Shown: one piece after another, positions 15,761-25,126 of the stretch
Numbering within the stretch: the stretch's first letter is position 1
How the letters are laid out: each line of letters begins with the position of its first letter
Assembly: GCA_041391385.1 (NCBI GenBank)
Contig: JAWKOD010000003.1
Location: 558,001 to 622,000, forward strand
Direction of reading: 5' to 3'
Origin: CANIGN01 sp041391385
GTDB taxonomy: Bacteria; Bdellovibrionota; UBA2428
Length of the DNA stretch: 64,000 bases
Program-made: the position numbers and the translations under genes
The notes under the pieces: model-generated
Database searches by the model: none
Seen by the model: the letters and a program-made list of their open reading frames with translations, nothing else
What the model was told of the DNA's origin: nothing

Positions 15761-16882
15761 GTGCAGAGACTGGATAAGTACTTTTTTTTTAATCTTGTGA
15801 AGTCCACATTAGGTGGCGTGTTTCTGACTCTTTTACTTCTCCTAAGCCTTCAGGTTATACGACTTGGCCCCATTGTAGTTCGAACTGGCGTAGACTTCTC
15901 AATACTTAATAAAATGCTTCAAGGCCTAAGTCTTAGCTTTACCCCTATCATCATACCCATCGCTTTTTTGTTTAGTAGCCTTTCTCTATTTGGTCGCCTC
16001 AGCAGCGACCGTGAGCTCGTCGCACTACAAGGAATGGGATACTCCCCATGGCGACTTATGAGACCATGTTTTTTAGCTGGATTTGCTCTTAGTCTATTAA
16101 CTCTTTTTTGTGCACTCTACATTGGCCCCTATGGGAATAGGCTTTTTGAAAAAGGAATAGACGAAGCCTTTTCTAAAAAAGGTGCTAGCATCCTACGAGC
16201 AGGCACCTTTAATGAAGAATTTTTAGGCCGCGTAATTTACGTGGGAGAAGAAAGCAAAGAAGGCGCTTTTAAGAAAATATTTCTGTACGACAAAGCCACC
16301 TTTAAGGAAGAAATGATCATTAGCGCAAGTGAAGCCCAATGGAATCCTCCTAATAAAGACAAATGGGCACAACTTCAACTCATCAATGGTGTGATTATTT
16401 CAAAAAACACTCCAGAAGGAATGATTCGAAGAATTCGTTTTGATGAATATAGAGAAAATGCTGATTTTAGATATGCCGAAGGAAAGAGCCGCGACTCAAT
16501 GGAAAGCCAAGATCTCGCAGGACTCCTTAACAAAAGAGCAAATCCCCCGGAAAAGATGGAAGCTGTGAGATGGCTTTGGGTTGAATTTGCCCGTAGGTTT
16601 TGGGTCAGCATCTCTTTTTTCTTTTTTGTTCCTTTTTGTTTTATAATTAGTCTAAGAAACCAAAGAACGGCTCAAAGCCGCGTTGTTTTGACTGGAGTTT
16701 TGCTGGCTGTATTTTACTGGGGACTTTATTTCAGTATTGTTAGCTGGTCGGCAAAGACCTCTTCCATGTGGGTTCACAACGAAGCTCTCATTTGGTTTTT
16801 TATCTCCATCCCAAATCTAGTTGTTGGCGCTGTAGCCCTTAAACTTATCCAAAGAAAATTTGGACGGGTTTTTATTACCTGA
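15761..16882 (+). CDS. LptF/LptG (YjgP/YjgQ) family permease
   Basis: About 373 residues from the GTG at 15761. The frame is open further upstream to a GTG at 15713, but that region overlaps the divergent signal peptide. Topology fits LptF/G: two or three N-terminal membrane segments (FLTLLLLLSLQVIRLG, FTPIIIPIAFLFSSLSLF), the coupling-helix region SDRELVALQGMGYSPWRLMRP, a periplasmic beta-jellyroll domain (about 140-265), and three C-terminal membrane segments. In Gram-negative cells LptF and LptG form the membrane part of the LptB2FG ABC transporter that lifts LPS from the inner membrane. Only one such gene is in this window, so whether it is F or G is open. Confidence 0.83.
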   Translation: MQRLDKYFFFNLVKSTLGGVFLTLLLLLSLQVIRLGPIVVRTGVDFSILNKMLQGLSLSFTPIIIPIAFLFSSLSLFGRLSSDRELVALQGMGYSPWRLMRPCFLAGFALSLLTLFCALYIGPYGNRLFEKGIDEAFSKKGASILRAGTFNEEFLGRVIYVGEESKEGAFKKIFLYDKATFKEEMIISASEAQWNPPNKDKWAQLQLINGVIISKNTPEGMIRRIRFDEYRENADFRYAEGKSRDSMESQDLAGLLNKRANPPEKMEAVRWLWVEFARRFWVSISFFFFVPFCFIISLRNQRTAQSRVVLTGVLLAVFYWGLYFSIVSWSAKTSSMWVHNEALIWFFISIPNLVVGAVALKLIQRKFGRVFIT

Positions 16883-16940
16883 ACCTTACTTGCAAGGCCG
16901 CCTCTCTAGGATTGGTCTTTTTCTATGCTAAAGTAGAGAA

Positions 16941-17372
16941 ATGCAACTTCGCTCTATTGCCCTTTTATCTGCATCGCTTTTTGCTGCTACTGCAACTATT
17001 GCTAGCTACAATCTTTTTGCGCAAGACCGCAGCCCCACTACAGAGGCAGAACTAACGGGCAGGTGGACCCATGAAAATAGAGCCGAGGTTCTCCGAGGGG
17101 ACGTTACCAGGGAAGGTAAACTCCTTTTCAAATTAGAAAGGGAAGGAAATACAACTTTCATCTCCCCCGTTCCCAAACCTCGAACTCTCGAGAGAAGCTT
17201 TTGGAGCTTTGACATTAGCCACGAGGGCGAAAATTTTTATGCATCTTGGGACAAAAAACGCAGCGCCTGGAAGTTTACCCTCACAAGTAAAGGGTCATAC
17301 GAGGTTTATGTTTCAAAACGTAAAAACAAAAACGAAAAAATCCCCTATTCCTGGTTCGTATTTAACTACTAA
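16941..17372 (+). CDS. Small exported protein, unknown
   Basis: 143 residues. The N-terminus is a Sec signal (MQLRSIALLSASLFAATAT, with cleavage possible near IASYNLFAQ). The mature part has alternating hydrophobic strands (GRWTHENRAEVLRGDV, SFWSFDISHEGENFYASWD, AWKFTLTSKGSYEVYVS), suggesting a small beta-rich periplasmic protein. No family is recognised. It ends two bases before the convergent desaturase gene. Confidence 0.55.
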   Translation: MQLRSIALLSASLFAATATIASYNLFAQDRSPTTEAELTGRWTHENRAEVLRGDVTREGKLLFKLEREGNTTFISPVPKPRTLERSFWSFDISHEGENFYASWDKKRSAWKFTLTSKGSYEVYVSKRKNKNEKIPYSWFVFNY

Positions 17373-17374
17373 GA

Positions 17375-18520
17375 TTAAATCGCAACTCGAGGCAAAGAAC
17401 GAATAAGCTTTTTTTCAAAGTTCCATCTTTTAATAACTGCTTTTTTAGCTTGAGAAAGCTCATGCATTTTTGTGCGATAAGCAGCAAGAACAGCTTTTTC
17501 TGAACGGTCCATTCGCTCACGGCCCATTTCTCTATACCTTTCAATCTCAACCTTAAGTGCTTCAATTTTTTCATGCACATGAAGCAACTCCATACGCTCT
17601 TTAACAAGTCGAGCCACATCAAAACCCTTTTCCTGAAGACGTTGTTCTGCAACTTCCATTTTAGCTAAGCGTACTTTAGCTTCGGACATACGAATCAAAT
17701 TTGAAGTTAGACCTAACTTCGACAACGTAAAAATAATCCACTTAGAAGGATCCCACGCATACCAAACGAGACCATTTCTATAATCCGCTTGGAACTTATG
17801 GTGATAATTATGATAGCCCTCACCAAAAGTGAAGATAGACAAAAACCAGTTATCTCTTGCGGTGCAAGTAACAGAATAGGGACGAGTCCCAATCAAATGA
17901 GCAAAAGAATTAATGGCGAAAGTGCAATGTCCTGAAGCAAAAAGTCTAAGAACAGCTCCCACATATAAACCAGCAGCAACAGAATCTACAAGTAGGTAAC
18001 CTGCGAGCATTGGAATCCCAAAGCCGACCAATATAGCTATGGGCAAGTAAAAGGCATGTTGAAATCGAACAAGCTTATCTTTTTTCAAATCAGGTGGAAG
18101 TTTGTTAAAATCAATAGGCGGCATTTTTTCAAACATCCACAAAAAGTGGGCATACCAGAACCCTTTATTGATGGAATATGGATCATTATCTGTATCAACT
18201 TCTCGGTGATGTATACGATGATCTCTTGACCAAATAAGTGCAGAGTTTTGAACAGCTCCAGCTCCGGTAGCCAACATCGTTGCTTTAACTACTGGGTGGG
18301 CTTCGTAAGCCTTATGCGAAACAAGCCTGTGATATCCAACAGTGATAGACAGGCAATCAACCGCATAGTGAACAACAGCGTAAAGGACAATCGGCCACGT
18401 GAAGACATGATTCTTAAGTGCCCACGGTAAAAACGCAACCGAAAGCACAGGAATACTCAACAAATAAATAATTGCAATCCAGTTAAGGTTTCCTATTTTA
18501 TCCAAAAATTTCTTATTCAT
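17375..18520 (-). CDS. Membrane acyl-lipid/acyl-CoA delta-9-type fatty acid desaturase with C-terminal coiled coil
   Basis: 381 residues from the ATG at 18518-18520, preferred over an upstream in-frame ATG (18559) because AGGTGAG lies at the right spacing. The three His boxes of the membrane di-iron desaturases are present: HRLVSH (near 67), HRIHH (near 100) and HNYHH (near 240), with FGEGYHNYHH typical of the stearoyl-CoA desaturase-like group. It introduces a cis double bond into fatty acyl chains and so sets membrane fluidity. About 110 residues after the catalytic core are charged and helical, with a likely coiled coil (EKIEALKVEIERYREMGRER). That tail is unusual for the family. Confidence 0.88.
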   Translation of the reverse strand: MNKKFLDKIGNLNWIAIIYLLSIPVLSVAFLPWALKNHVFTWPIVLYAVVHYAVDCLSITVGYHRLVSHKAYEAHPVVKATMLATGAGAVQNSALIWSRDHRIHHREVDTDNDPYSINKGFWYAHFLWMFEKMPPIDFNKLPPDLKKDKLVRFQHAFYLPIAILVGFGIPMLAGYLLVDSVAAGLYVGAVLRLFASGHCTFAINSFAHLIGTRPYSVTCTARDNWFLSIFTFGEGYHNYHHKFQADYRNGLVWYAWDPSKWIIFTLSKLGLTSNLIRMSEAKVRLAKMEVAEQRLQEKGFDVARLVKERMELLHVHEKIEALKVEIERYREMGRERMDRSEKAVLAAYRTKMHELSQAKKAVIKRWNFEKKLIRSLPRVAI

Positions 18521-18598
18521 TCGACACTCACCTTTAACCTTTATTTTCACTTGATTCAAAGCTTTGTGTCGATTGCTTTTTTTGAGATATTTTTTTGA

Positions 18599-19732
18599 CT
18601 ATCTTAATAAATCCAATGGCTCTTTTTTTTCAATAACTTGGTAAAGGTAGCGAGGAAATGGCTCCTTGGTAGCTCCCATATCATCACGCTTTGGATAGCG
18701 CGCATGGAGAACAAAGCCATCCCGAGGTGCCTTGATTTCTGTTTTAACAACATCTGTACCCTCCTGATAGCCAAGTAGGGTTCCACTTTTGAGTGGCGAA
18801 AAATCGACAAGCTCTTGTTCTAATTTTGTAAGCTCGCCCAGAAAAGGCTCTTCATATGTAGTTAAATAAAAGTTTTTTAATTTTGGAAGGGGTCCACTTA
18901 TTTTCTCTAGCTCATCACTGACAGCATAAATACCTCTCAATGATGCAACCTGACCTCGAGCAAAAAGTGCATTTTTCACTGTCTCACGAAAGAGAAGATA
19001 AGCCTTCATCTTTTGCTCTACGCTATCGGCTTCATCTTTTTTCTGAAGAATCTCCAACGAAAGAGTTAAAACCCCCAAGTCACGGGCATAATCAGTCATT
19101 GTTTTTCTGTTACTTTTCATGGGAACAATTAAAGTATCCGAAGCACGAAGATACCTCGCCCACTCAAGCGTTAACTCATCATAGGGAAAAGAATAAAAAG
19201 TCTTATCTATTGGCGAAACAGTCTGTTTCATCTGAATAAACAAATCCACATTTCGCAAAAGTTTTTTTAACTCACCAGCACGATCTTTTTCAACTTTTTC
19301 AAAGTCATGCTTAGCCTCATCATTACCAAAAAAAATATTTTCTTCAGAAGCTAAGTTCGAGCTTAACAAGGATATGCTTTGAGGGTTTTCTACAAAGAAG
19401 GTAATGCGCCCCTGATAGGAATTATAATTACCCTCTTTAAACTCTCGAAACATATTGACCATTGCAGGCAGACAACCCAAATCGCGGCCTTTTAATACGC
19501 AGCCCACTAAAATGTGTTGCTTGCTCTCGGGATCATTTGTCCAAGTAACACTAAAGGGCACACCTTGTGCTCTGTATTGGCCGCGCTCATCGTATGTAAG
19601 CAGTTCTTTCATGTATGAAAGATAACGACGTTCACTGAGTTCCTTTTTTACAGCCTCAAGATCATCATTGGCATTTGCAAAATTCAGGACAGAGAGAGCT
19701 AAGACAAAGGCAATTCTTGAAACACCGCGCAT
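18599..19732 (-). CDS. Exported, degenerate succinylglutamate desuccinylase/aspartoacylase-like protein
   Basis: 377 residues with an N-terminal Sec signal (MRGVSRIAFVLALSVLNFANA). The fold resembles AstE/AspA-type zinc carboxypeptidases: ILVGCVLKGRDLGCLPAMV in place of the GxHGxExxG motif, GRITFFVENPQSI for the aNP strand, GVLTLSLEIL for the TxE region, and a C-terminal beta barrel (GTDVVKTEIKAPRDGFVLHA). The zinc His and Glu of the first motif are absent, so it may be a non-catalytic relative. The family call is moderate. It is located behind the desaturase on the same strand. Confidence 0.5.
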   Translation of the reverse strand: MRGVSRIAFVLALSVLNFANANDDLEAVKKELSERRYLSYMKELLTYDERGQYRAQGVPFSVTWTNDPESKQHILVGCVLKGRDLGCLPAMVNMFREFKEGNYNSYQGRITFFVENPQSISLLSSNLASEENIFFGNDEAKHDFEKVEKDRAGELKKLLRNVDLFIQMKQTVSPIDKTFYSFPYDELTLEWARYLRASDTLIVPMKSNRKTMTDYARDLGVLTLSLEILQKKDEADSVEQKMKAYLLFRETVKNALFARGQVASLRGIYAVSDELEKISGPLPKLKNFYLTTYEEPFLGELTKLEQELVDFSPLKSGTLLGYQEGTDVVKTEIKAPRDGFVLHARYPKRDDMGATKEPFPRYLYQVIEKKEPLDLLR

Positions 19733-19809
19733 TGTGCATTGTGTTAGTATTAAAGCCCTCGGCAGGCAACACTACAAACACTTAAACCTCTCCTTGAAAA
19801 GCTTATAAC

Positions 19810-21687
19810 TTATACTTTCTCAGCCTCATTTTTTAGAATCTCTACAATTTCAGGATTCGCTAAAGTACTGATATCACCCAAGTTTTCCACATCGCCTTCA
19901 GCGATTTTTCTAAGAATTCTTCTCATAATCTTACCTGAGCGGGTCTTTGGAAGAGCGCTTGTAAAGTGGACGTGATCCAGCTTAGCAATGGCTCCGATAG
20001 AAGAACGAACCCACTCGTTGAGCTTATCTCTTAATACGGGCGTTACTTCGACTCCCAACTTTAATGTGACGAAGGCATACACACCCTGCCCCTTTATTTC
20101 GTGCGGAAACCCCACAACTGCGGCCTCACTCACACAATCATGACCCACAAGAGCACTTTCTAGCTCGGCTGTGCCTATTCTATGGCCCGAAACATTTAAA
20201 ACATCGTCAACTCTACCCGTAATATAAAAATCGCCCTCAGCGTCCCTATGCGCACCATCACCAGAAAAATAATAGCCGCTATATTGTGAAAAATACGTTT
20301 TTTCAAAACGCTTGTGATCTCCATACACACTTCGCATTTGCCCTGGCCAGGAATCCTTAAGACACAAATACCCCTTCGCCTCACCTTTAAGCACTTGTGA
20401 TTTTTCATCTAAAAGTACGGCTTGAATCCCAGGTAAAGGCTTGGCCACAGAGCCGGGCTTTTGAGAAGAAAACCCAGGAATTGGCGCTATGAGAATGCCT
20501 CCCGTTTCTGTTTGCCACCACGTATCCACAACGGGAACCCTGCCCTCTCCAACCACAGTGTGATACCACTGCCAAGCTTCTGGATTGAGAGGCTCACCCA
20601 CGCTGCCAAGAAGCTTGAGTGAACTACGCTTTTGTTTTTTCACATGAGCATCCCCTTCGCGCATCAAGCTGCGAATAGCTGTGGGGGCTGTGTAGTAAAT
20701 AGAAATTTGATGTTTATCAATAAGCTCCCAATGACGAGAAGGAGTGGGATAATTTGGAACCCCCTCGTGTATAAACACACTCGCAGCATTTGAAAGTGGC
20801 CCATAAAGAACATAACTATGACCCGTAATCCAACCCACATCTGCCGTACACCAATACAGATCTTCAGGTTTATAATTAAATACAAGCTCATGAGTAAACG
20901 AGGCATATAATAAATACCCAGCAGAAGTATGCAAAACTCCCTTCGGCTTTCCTGTTGATCCAGAAGTATAAAGAATAAAAAGAGGATCTTCAGCCTCCAT
21001 TTCTTCACAAGGACACTCAGAAGAAACTGTTTTCTTTTCTTCGTGATACCAGAGATCACGATCATTGTTCCAAGCCGGAATTCCTTCATCGCGTTGAATG
21101 ACTAAAACTTTTTTAACACTGGGGCATTTCTCAAGGGCTTTATCAACGTTCTCTTTTAGAAGTATTTTCTTTCCCCCGCGATAAGAGTGATTGGCGGTAA
21201 TCACAAATTCACTTTGAGCGTCCTGAAGCCTTCCCGCAATGGACTCAGAAGAAAATCCACCAAAAACTACAGAGTGGACCGCACCGATGCGAGCACACGC
21301 TAACATTGCAAAGAATGCCTCCGGGATAAGCGGCATATAAAGTGTTACTCGGTCGCCTTTTTTAACTCCGTGCTTTTTTAAAACATTTGCAAAAAGAGAA
21401 ACTTCCTCCAGAAGTGCCCCATATGTGAAGCTCCGTGGAGCTTCTTGCGGATTATCTGACTCCCAAACCAAGGCTCGACGCTTTGGGTCCTTTAGGGCAT
21501 GTCGATCAACACAGTTAAAACAAACATTCAGCTTTGCTCCCGTAAACCAGCTCACATGAACAGGCTTGTTAAATGAAACATCTTTTACACGGTCCCATTT
21601 CTTAATCCAACTCAAGCGCTCTGCAACTTGTGACCAGAAAGCCTCCAGTCCCCCTTCAGCTTCTTTGTATAATTGTGCTACGTCCAT
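19810..21687 (-). CDS. acs: Acetyl-coenzyme A synthetase
   Basis: 625 residues, slightly short of the usual 650. It activates acetate with ATP and CoA to acetyl-CoA in the cytoplasm. The adenylate-forming P-loop is YTSGSTGKPKG. TADVGWITGHSYVLYGPL, the acetyl-pocket region VDTWWQTETGGILIAP and the hinge YFSGDGAHRD are diagnostic of Acs. The C-terminal KTRSGKIMRRILRK contains the lysine normally controlled by acetylation. Shine-Dalgarno GGAGGG precedes the ATG. It is divergent from namA across 35 bases, so the promoters overlap. Confidence 0.95.
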   Translation of the reverse strand: MDVAQLYKEAEGGLEAFWSQVAERLSWIKKWDRVKDVSFNKPVHVSWFTGAKLNVCFNCVDRHALKDPKRRALVWESDNPQEAPRSFTYGALLEEVSLFANVLKKHGVKKGDRVTLYMPLIPEAFFAMLACARIGAVHSVVFGGFSSESIAGRLQDAQSEFVITANHSYRGGKKILLKENVDKALEKCPSVKKVLVIQRDEGIPAWNNDRDLWYHEEKKTVSSECPCEEMEAEDPLFILYTSGSTGKPKGVLHTSAGYLLYASFTHELVFNYKPEDLYWCTADVGWITGHSYVLYGPLSNAASVFIHEGVPNYPTPSRHWELIDKHQISIYYTAPTAIRSLMREGDAHVKKQKRSSLKLLGSVGEPLNPEAWQWYHTVVGEGRVPVVDTWWQTETGGILIAPIPGFSSQKPGSVAKPLPGIQAVLLDEKSQVLKGEAKGYLCLKDSWPGQMRSVYGDHKRFEKTYFSQYSGYYFSGDGAHRDAEGDFYITGRVDDVLNVSGHRIGTAELESALVGHDCVSEAAVVGFPHEIKGQGVYAFVTLKLGVEVTPVLRDKLNEWVRSSIGAIAKLDHVHFTSALPKTRSGKIMRRILRKIAEGDVENLGDISTLANPEIVEILKNEAEKV

Positions 21688-21722
21688 AATCCCTCCATTA
21701 TAAATTCGGGTATAATTTTGCT

Positions 21723-22790
21723 ATGGCCCACTTATTTGAAAAGTTTTCCATAAGAAATACACACTTCCGTAATCGAATCATCATATCACCTATGTGCCAA
21801 TACTCTTCACAGAATGGTCTTCCCACAGAGTGGCATATGGTACATCTCGGAAGTCGAGCCGTCGGAGGAGCTGGACTTGTAATGACCGAAGCTACCGCCA
21901 TAAGCCCCGAAGGTAGAATTAGCACAGGTTGCGCTGGAATATGGAATGACGAGCAAATGCTCGTGTGGAAGAAAATTGTAAGTTTTATCAAAGCCCAAGG
22001 AGCTCTCGCGGGAATACAGCTCGCACATGCAGGGCGCAAGGCTTCAATGGATCTTCCTTGGAGCAAAAGAAGACTCGTGCCTATTACTGACGGAGGCTGG
22101 TTACCAGTAGCACCTTCTGCAATTGCCTACAGTGAAGATTATGCTCTCCCCGAAGAAATGATTGAATCCATGATTGAAAAAGTGGTCGAAGATTTTTCGA
22201 ACGCTACCAAGCGAGCAATCAAAGCTAACTTCGATGTTATCGAAATTCATGCTGCTCATGGATATCTTTTACATGAATTCTTATCTCCCCTTTCAAATCA
22301 GCGTGCAGACAAATGGGGCGGAACGCTAGAAAACAGAATGCGCCTTACTCTGAAAGTTTGCAAAAGACTGCGTGCTCTATGGCCTGCAGAAAAAGCTATC
22401 TTTATTCGTATCTCTGCAACGGACTGGATGAGTGGAGGCTGGGACCCCGAACTAAGCGTTGAACTTTGCAAACAAGTTAAAGAAATTGGCATTGATCTTG
22501 TGGACGTTTCAAGTGGCGGTGTGCACCCTGAACAAAAAATAATCACGGGACCCAACTACCAAGTCCCCTTTGCAGAAAAAATTAAAAAAGAAACAGGAAT
22601 AGCTGTTGCAGCAGTCGGAGAAATCACAGACCCTGAACAAGCCAACGAAATAATAAAAACAAATAAAGCTGACTTTATTGCGATTGCTCGCGAATCACTC
22701 AGAGACCCCTATTGGCCAAGACGAGCTGCAGCGGCATTAAAGGCTGAGATTACTCCTCCGCTCCAATATGGCAGAGCATGGAACGGCTAA
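21723..22790 (+). CDS. namA: Old yellow enzyme family NADPH dehydrogenase (YqjM/NamA-like)
   Basis: 355 residues, an FMN-binding TIM barrel. The YqjM-type marks are SPMCQYS with the redox-tuning cysteine near 26, WHMVHLGSRAVGGAGLVMTEAT, the GIQLAHAGRKAS loop, and the substrate HAAHGYLLHEFLSPLSNQR, with GGTLENRMR following. These enzymes reduce the C=C bond of alpha,beta-unsaturated carbonyls and some nitro compounds. The physiological substrate is unknown. The stop codon overlaps the last bases of the convergent response regulator gene (22787). Confidence 0.88.
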   Translation: MAHLFEKFSIRNTHFRNRIIISPMCQYSSQNGLPTEWHMVHLGSRAVGGAGLVMTEATAISPEGRISTGCAGIWNDEQMLVWKKIVSFIKAQGALAGIQLAHAGRKASMDLPWSKRRLVPITDGGWLPVAPSAIAYSEDYALPEEMIESMIEKVVEDFSNATKRAIKANFDVIEIHAAHGYLLHEFLSPLSNQRADKWGGTLENRMRLTLKVCKRLRALWPAEKAIFIRISATDWMSGGWDPELSVELCKQVKEIGIDLVDVSSGGVHPEQKIITGPNYQVPFAEKIKKETGIAVAAVGEITDPEQANEIIKTNKADFIAIARESLRDPYWPRRAAAALKAEITPPLQYGRAWNG

Positions 22791-23215
22791 TATTCTGTAC
22801 CAAACCAGGAATCTAAAAGATGCCCTTTGACCTTAGGAAGTAAAACGTCAAGGTCGATAGGCTTCTTGATGAGCTCCTTACACTTAATGTCTTTTAGTTT
22901 TGTCTTGTCCGTATATGCCGATACAACCATTACGGGAATGCTTCCGTAGCAATCATCTTTTGCTAAAGCCTCAGAAAATTCCCATCCATTCATATCAGGC
23001 ATCATGAGATCCAAGAGTATGAGCGAAGGCTTGGGAATTCGAGGCATCAACTTAAGAGCAGCGCTCCCAGACTGAGCAACAAATACATCATAACCCTCTT
23101 CTTCAAGTATGGTTTGGAGTGCACTTCGAATATCTCGATCATCCTCAACAATGAGCACGCACTTTCCTTGCTCATTTAAAACATCCAAGTCTTGGCTGCT
23201 AAATTCTAGTGTCAT
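22787..23215 (-). CDS. Single-domain response regulator (CheY-like receiver)
   Basis: 142 residues from the ATG at 23213-23215, which has GGAGG eight bases upstream; an in-frame upstream ATG (23248) lacks one. Receiver motifs: acidic pair EDD at 24-26, phospho-acceptor D69 in LLDLMMPDMNG, VVSAYT switch region, and K-P in LIKKPID near 118. There is no output domain, so it acts on a partner protein or in a phosphorelay. The histidine kinase gene lies 155 bases upstream on the same strand, so they are a probable pair. Confidence 0.9.
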   Translation of the reverse strand: MTLEFSSQDLDVLNEQGKCVLIVEDDRDIRSALQTILEEEGYDVFVAQSGSAALKLMPRIPKPSLILLDLMMPDMNGWEFSEALAKDDCYGSIPVMVVSAYTDKTKLKDIKCKELIKKPIDLDVLLPKVKGHLLDSWFGTEY

Positions 23216-23370
23216 AGTTAGATCCTCCCTTATTTTATTATAATCCATACTTAAATCTCATTTCTTAAATTCTCACGCATAGGCAATCTGAGGCTCAGGC
23301 CTTTATAAATTTTTTATAATTTTCGCTTTAATTATGTGTTTTTTGCTAATTCCGTGACGCTTTTTACAAT

Positions 23371-24904
23371 CTATTCATTTTTCAATGGAATCCGAACTTT
23401 AAATGAAGCACCTTTTCCCAAAGCGCTCTCAACCTCTATAGTCCCCTTATGGGCCTCAACAATTTCCTTTGTAATAAAAAGCCCCAGGCCCATGCCACTA
23501 ATACTTTTAAATGATACGGCTCGGGCAAAGCGCTCAAAGATTTTTTTTTGATTTTCGGGCGCAATCCCAATCCCAGAATCTGAAATTAAAAGCTCTGCAC
23601 AATCCCCCTTTGCCTCAATAGAAACTCGAACAGGGGTCCCTTGCCCATACTTTATAGAATTAACAATTAAATTTGTAAGCGCTTGATCGATACGAAAAGG
23701 ATCACAGAAAACAACACAGCTTTCCTTCGTGCCCCACACAATTTCAGAGCCCATCGCTCGAGCCTGTGAACTCAGTCTAGATACTGCCCCCTCTAAGACT
23801 TCCAATATATCTACTGTTTCAAAATTATAATTAAAAGCTCCACGCTGTGAGCGAGAAACATCCAACAAATCCTCAAGCAATACGCCTAATTTTTGCACTT
23901 GAAGAAAAGAATCCTGGAAGATTTTTTGAAGTTTTTCCAAACTAGGAACTGAATAGTCTTTTTTTGCAAACCATCTCTTTATAATTTGAAACTGTAAGTC
24001 CAAAGACGTAAGAGGTGTTTTTAATTCGTGGGACGCTATAGATATAAATTCGTCGCGTATAGCAATTCCCTTTTCTGCTTCCAAACGAGCTGCCTGCTCT
24101 TTTACAAACTGTATTTTTTCATGTTCCGCTTTTTTTACTTCAGTTATGTCCTCTGAAATCCCAAGTAAAAAAGTAGGATTTCCCTTTTCATCATAGAGGG
24201 AATTTTTCTTGTGTGCAAAATTCTTAATCCATCTTTGCATGAATTGGCTCTTCAGGGATATCCAACAACTGTGCCGACAAAGCACAGCCCTATCTTTTTG
24301 AGTAAAGTGATCAGCTTGATCTTTTGGAAAAAAATCATAATCATTTTTTCCGATCAGATCTTCTCGTTTGTAACCTAGTAAATTTTCTCCTGCGCGATTA
24401 AAGCGAACAAAGCGAAGATCTTTTGCATCTTTTACAAAAACCATATTCGGCAAGTATTCAATCAAAGAATCTAAAAACTTAACCGATTCGGCCAAACGAT
24501 CTGTTTCTATCTGGGCATTCTCTCTTTTAAGTTTCCAATAGAGCGTTGCTAAATTATTTATACGTCTAAGCACTAAAGGTAGAGCGGGATCATTTAAAGC
24601 AACAAAATCACTCGCCCCGAAGGAATAAGAAAGCTCTTGATCTTCCTCTGAGAGCTTTTGCTCCGAATAATACAATGGGAAGAATCTCTATATAATGATC
24701 TTTTCGTATTTTTTGTGCCAACAAATGCGAAGAGGCTTCATTTGCGGGCAAGAGAATCATTGCAGACTCAGCCCGATAAAGCTGCTCCAAAATTGAGCTA
24801 TGATTTCTATGAAAATGGAGTGTATGGGGAGAAAATGCTCCGATGAGCCCCTCGTGCTCCTCAGCGCCAACAAAAACCTTAGGTCGTAGCTCCGCAGCTG
24901 ACAT
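23371..24904 (-). pseudogene. Sensor histidine kinase with N-terminal pseudo-receiver and PAS domain, apparent frameshift
   Basis: The kinase frame (23371-24675) has a PAS domain (PNMVFVKDAKDLRFVRFN ... GISEDITEVKKAE), the H-box SIASHELKTPLTSL, the N-box ALTNLIVNSIKYG, the G1 box ISDSGIGIAPENQKKIFERF and the G2 box GMGLGLFITKEIV. A second frame (24608-24904) starts with ATG and encodes the front half of a receiver-like domain, ending IEILPIVLF, while the kinase frame opens with the back half (EQKLSEEDQELSYSFGASDF). One extra base in 24661-24676 separates them. Rejoined, the protein is about 510 residues. The receiver-like part lacks an obvious phospho-Asp (AMILLPANEASS). No membrane segment is seen, so it is a cytoplasmic kinase. 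Partner: the CheY-like gene downstream. Confidence 0.75.
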
Positions 24905-24948
24905 AAAAAAAGTATAACGGAGCTTGGCTTGGGATCAAAATTTGAAAG

Positions 24949-24971
24949 TGGTGGGCCCAGAGGGACTTGAA
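24949..24971 (-). repeat. 23-bp direct repeat of the tRNA 3' end
   Basis: These 23 bases are identical to 25126-25148, the T-loop-to-CCA end of the tRNA gene. The sequence beyond (24972-25066) does not fold as the rest of a tRNA: the T stem partner is missing. It is GC-rich with short inverted repeats such as GCGATTGCG / CGCAATCGC (25022-25045). It is either a broken second tRNA copy or the far end of an old tRNA-targeted insertion. No integrase is nearby. Confidence 0.8.
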
Positions 24972-25066
24972 GTCAAGCGCTCGCGTGTGCTGCGCCACGC
25001 TCCGCCTGACCACCTCCCTACGCGATTGCGCTACTCCGCAATCGCTTCAGTCGCGGTCCAAGTCCT

Positions 25067-25126
25067 AAACACAAAACAAAATAATTTCTTCATCATTCAC
25101 TTTGTTCATAATGAAGAAATTATTTT
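25067..25126 (-). terminator. Terminator of the tRNA gene
   Basis: A perfect 16-bp inverted repeat (25078-25093 with 25111-25126, 17-base loop) directly follows the tRNA CCA end on the minus strand. It is followed by a T-rich run (TTTTGTTTTGTGTTT). The AT-rich stem plus U-tract fits a rho-independent terminator. Confidence 0.75.
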
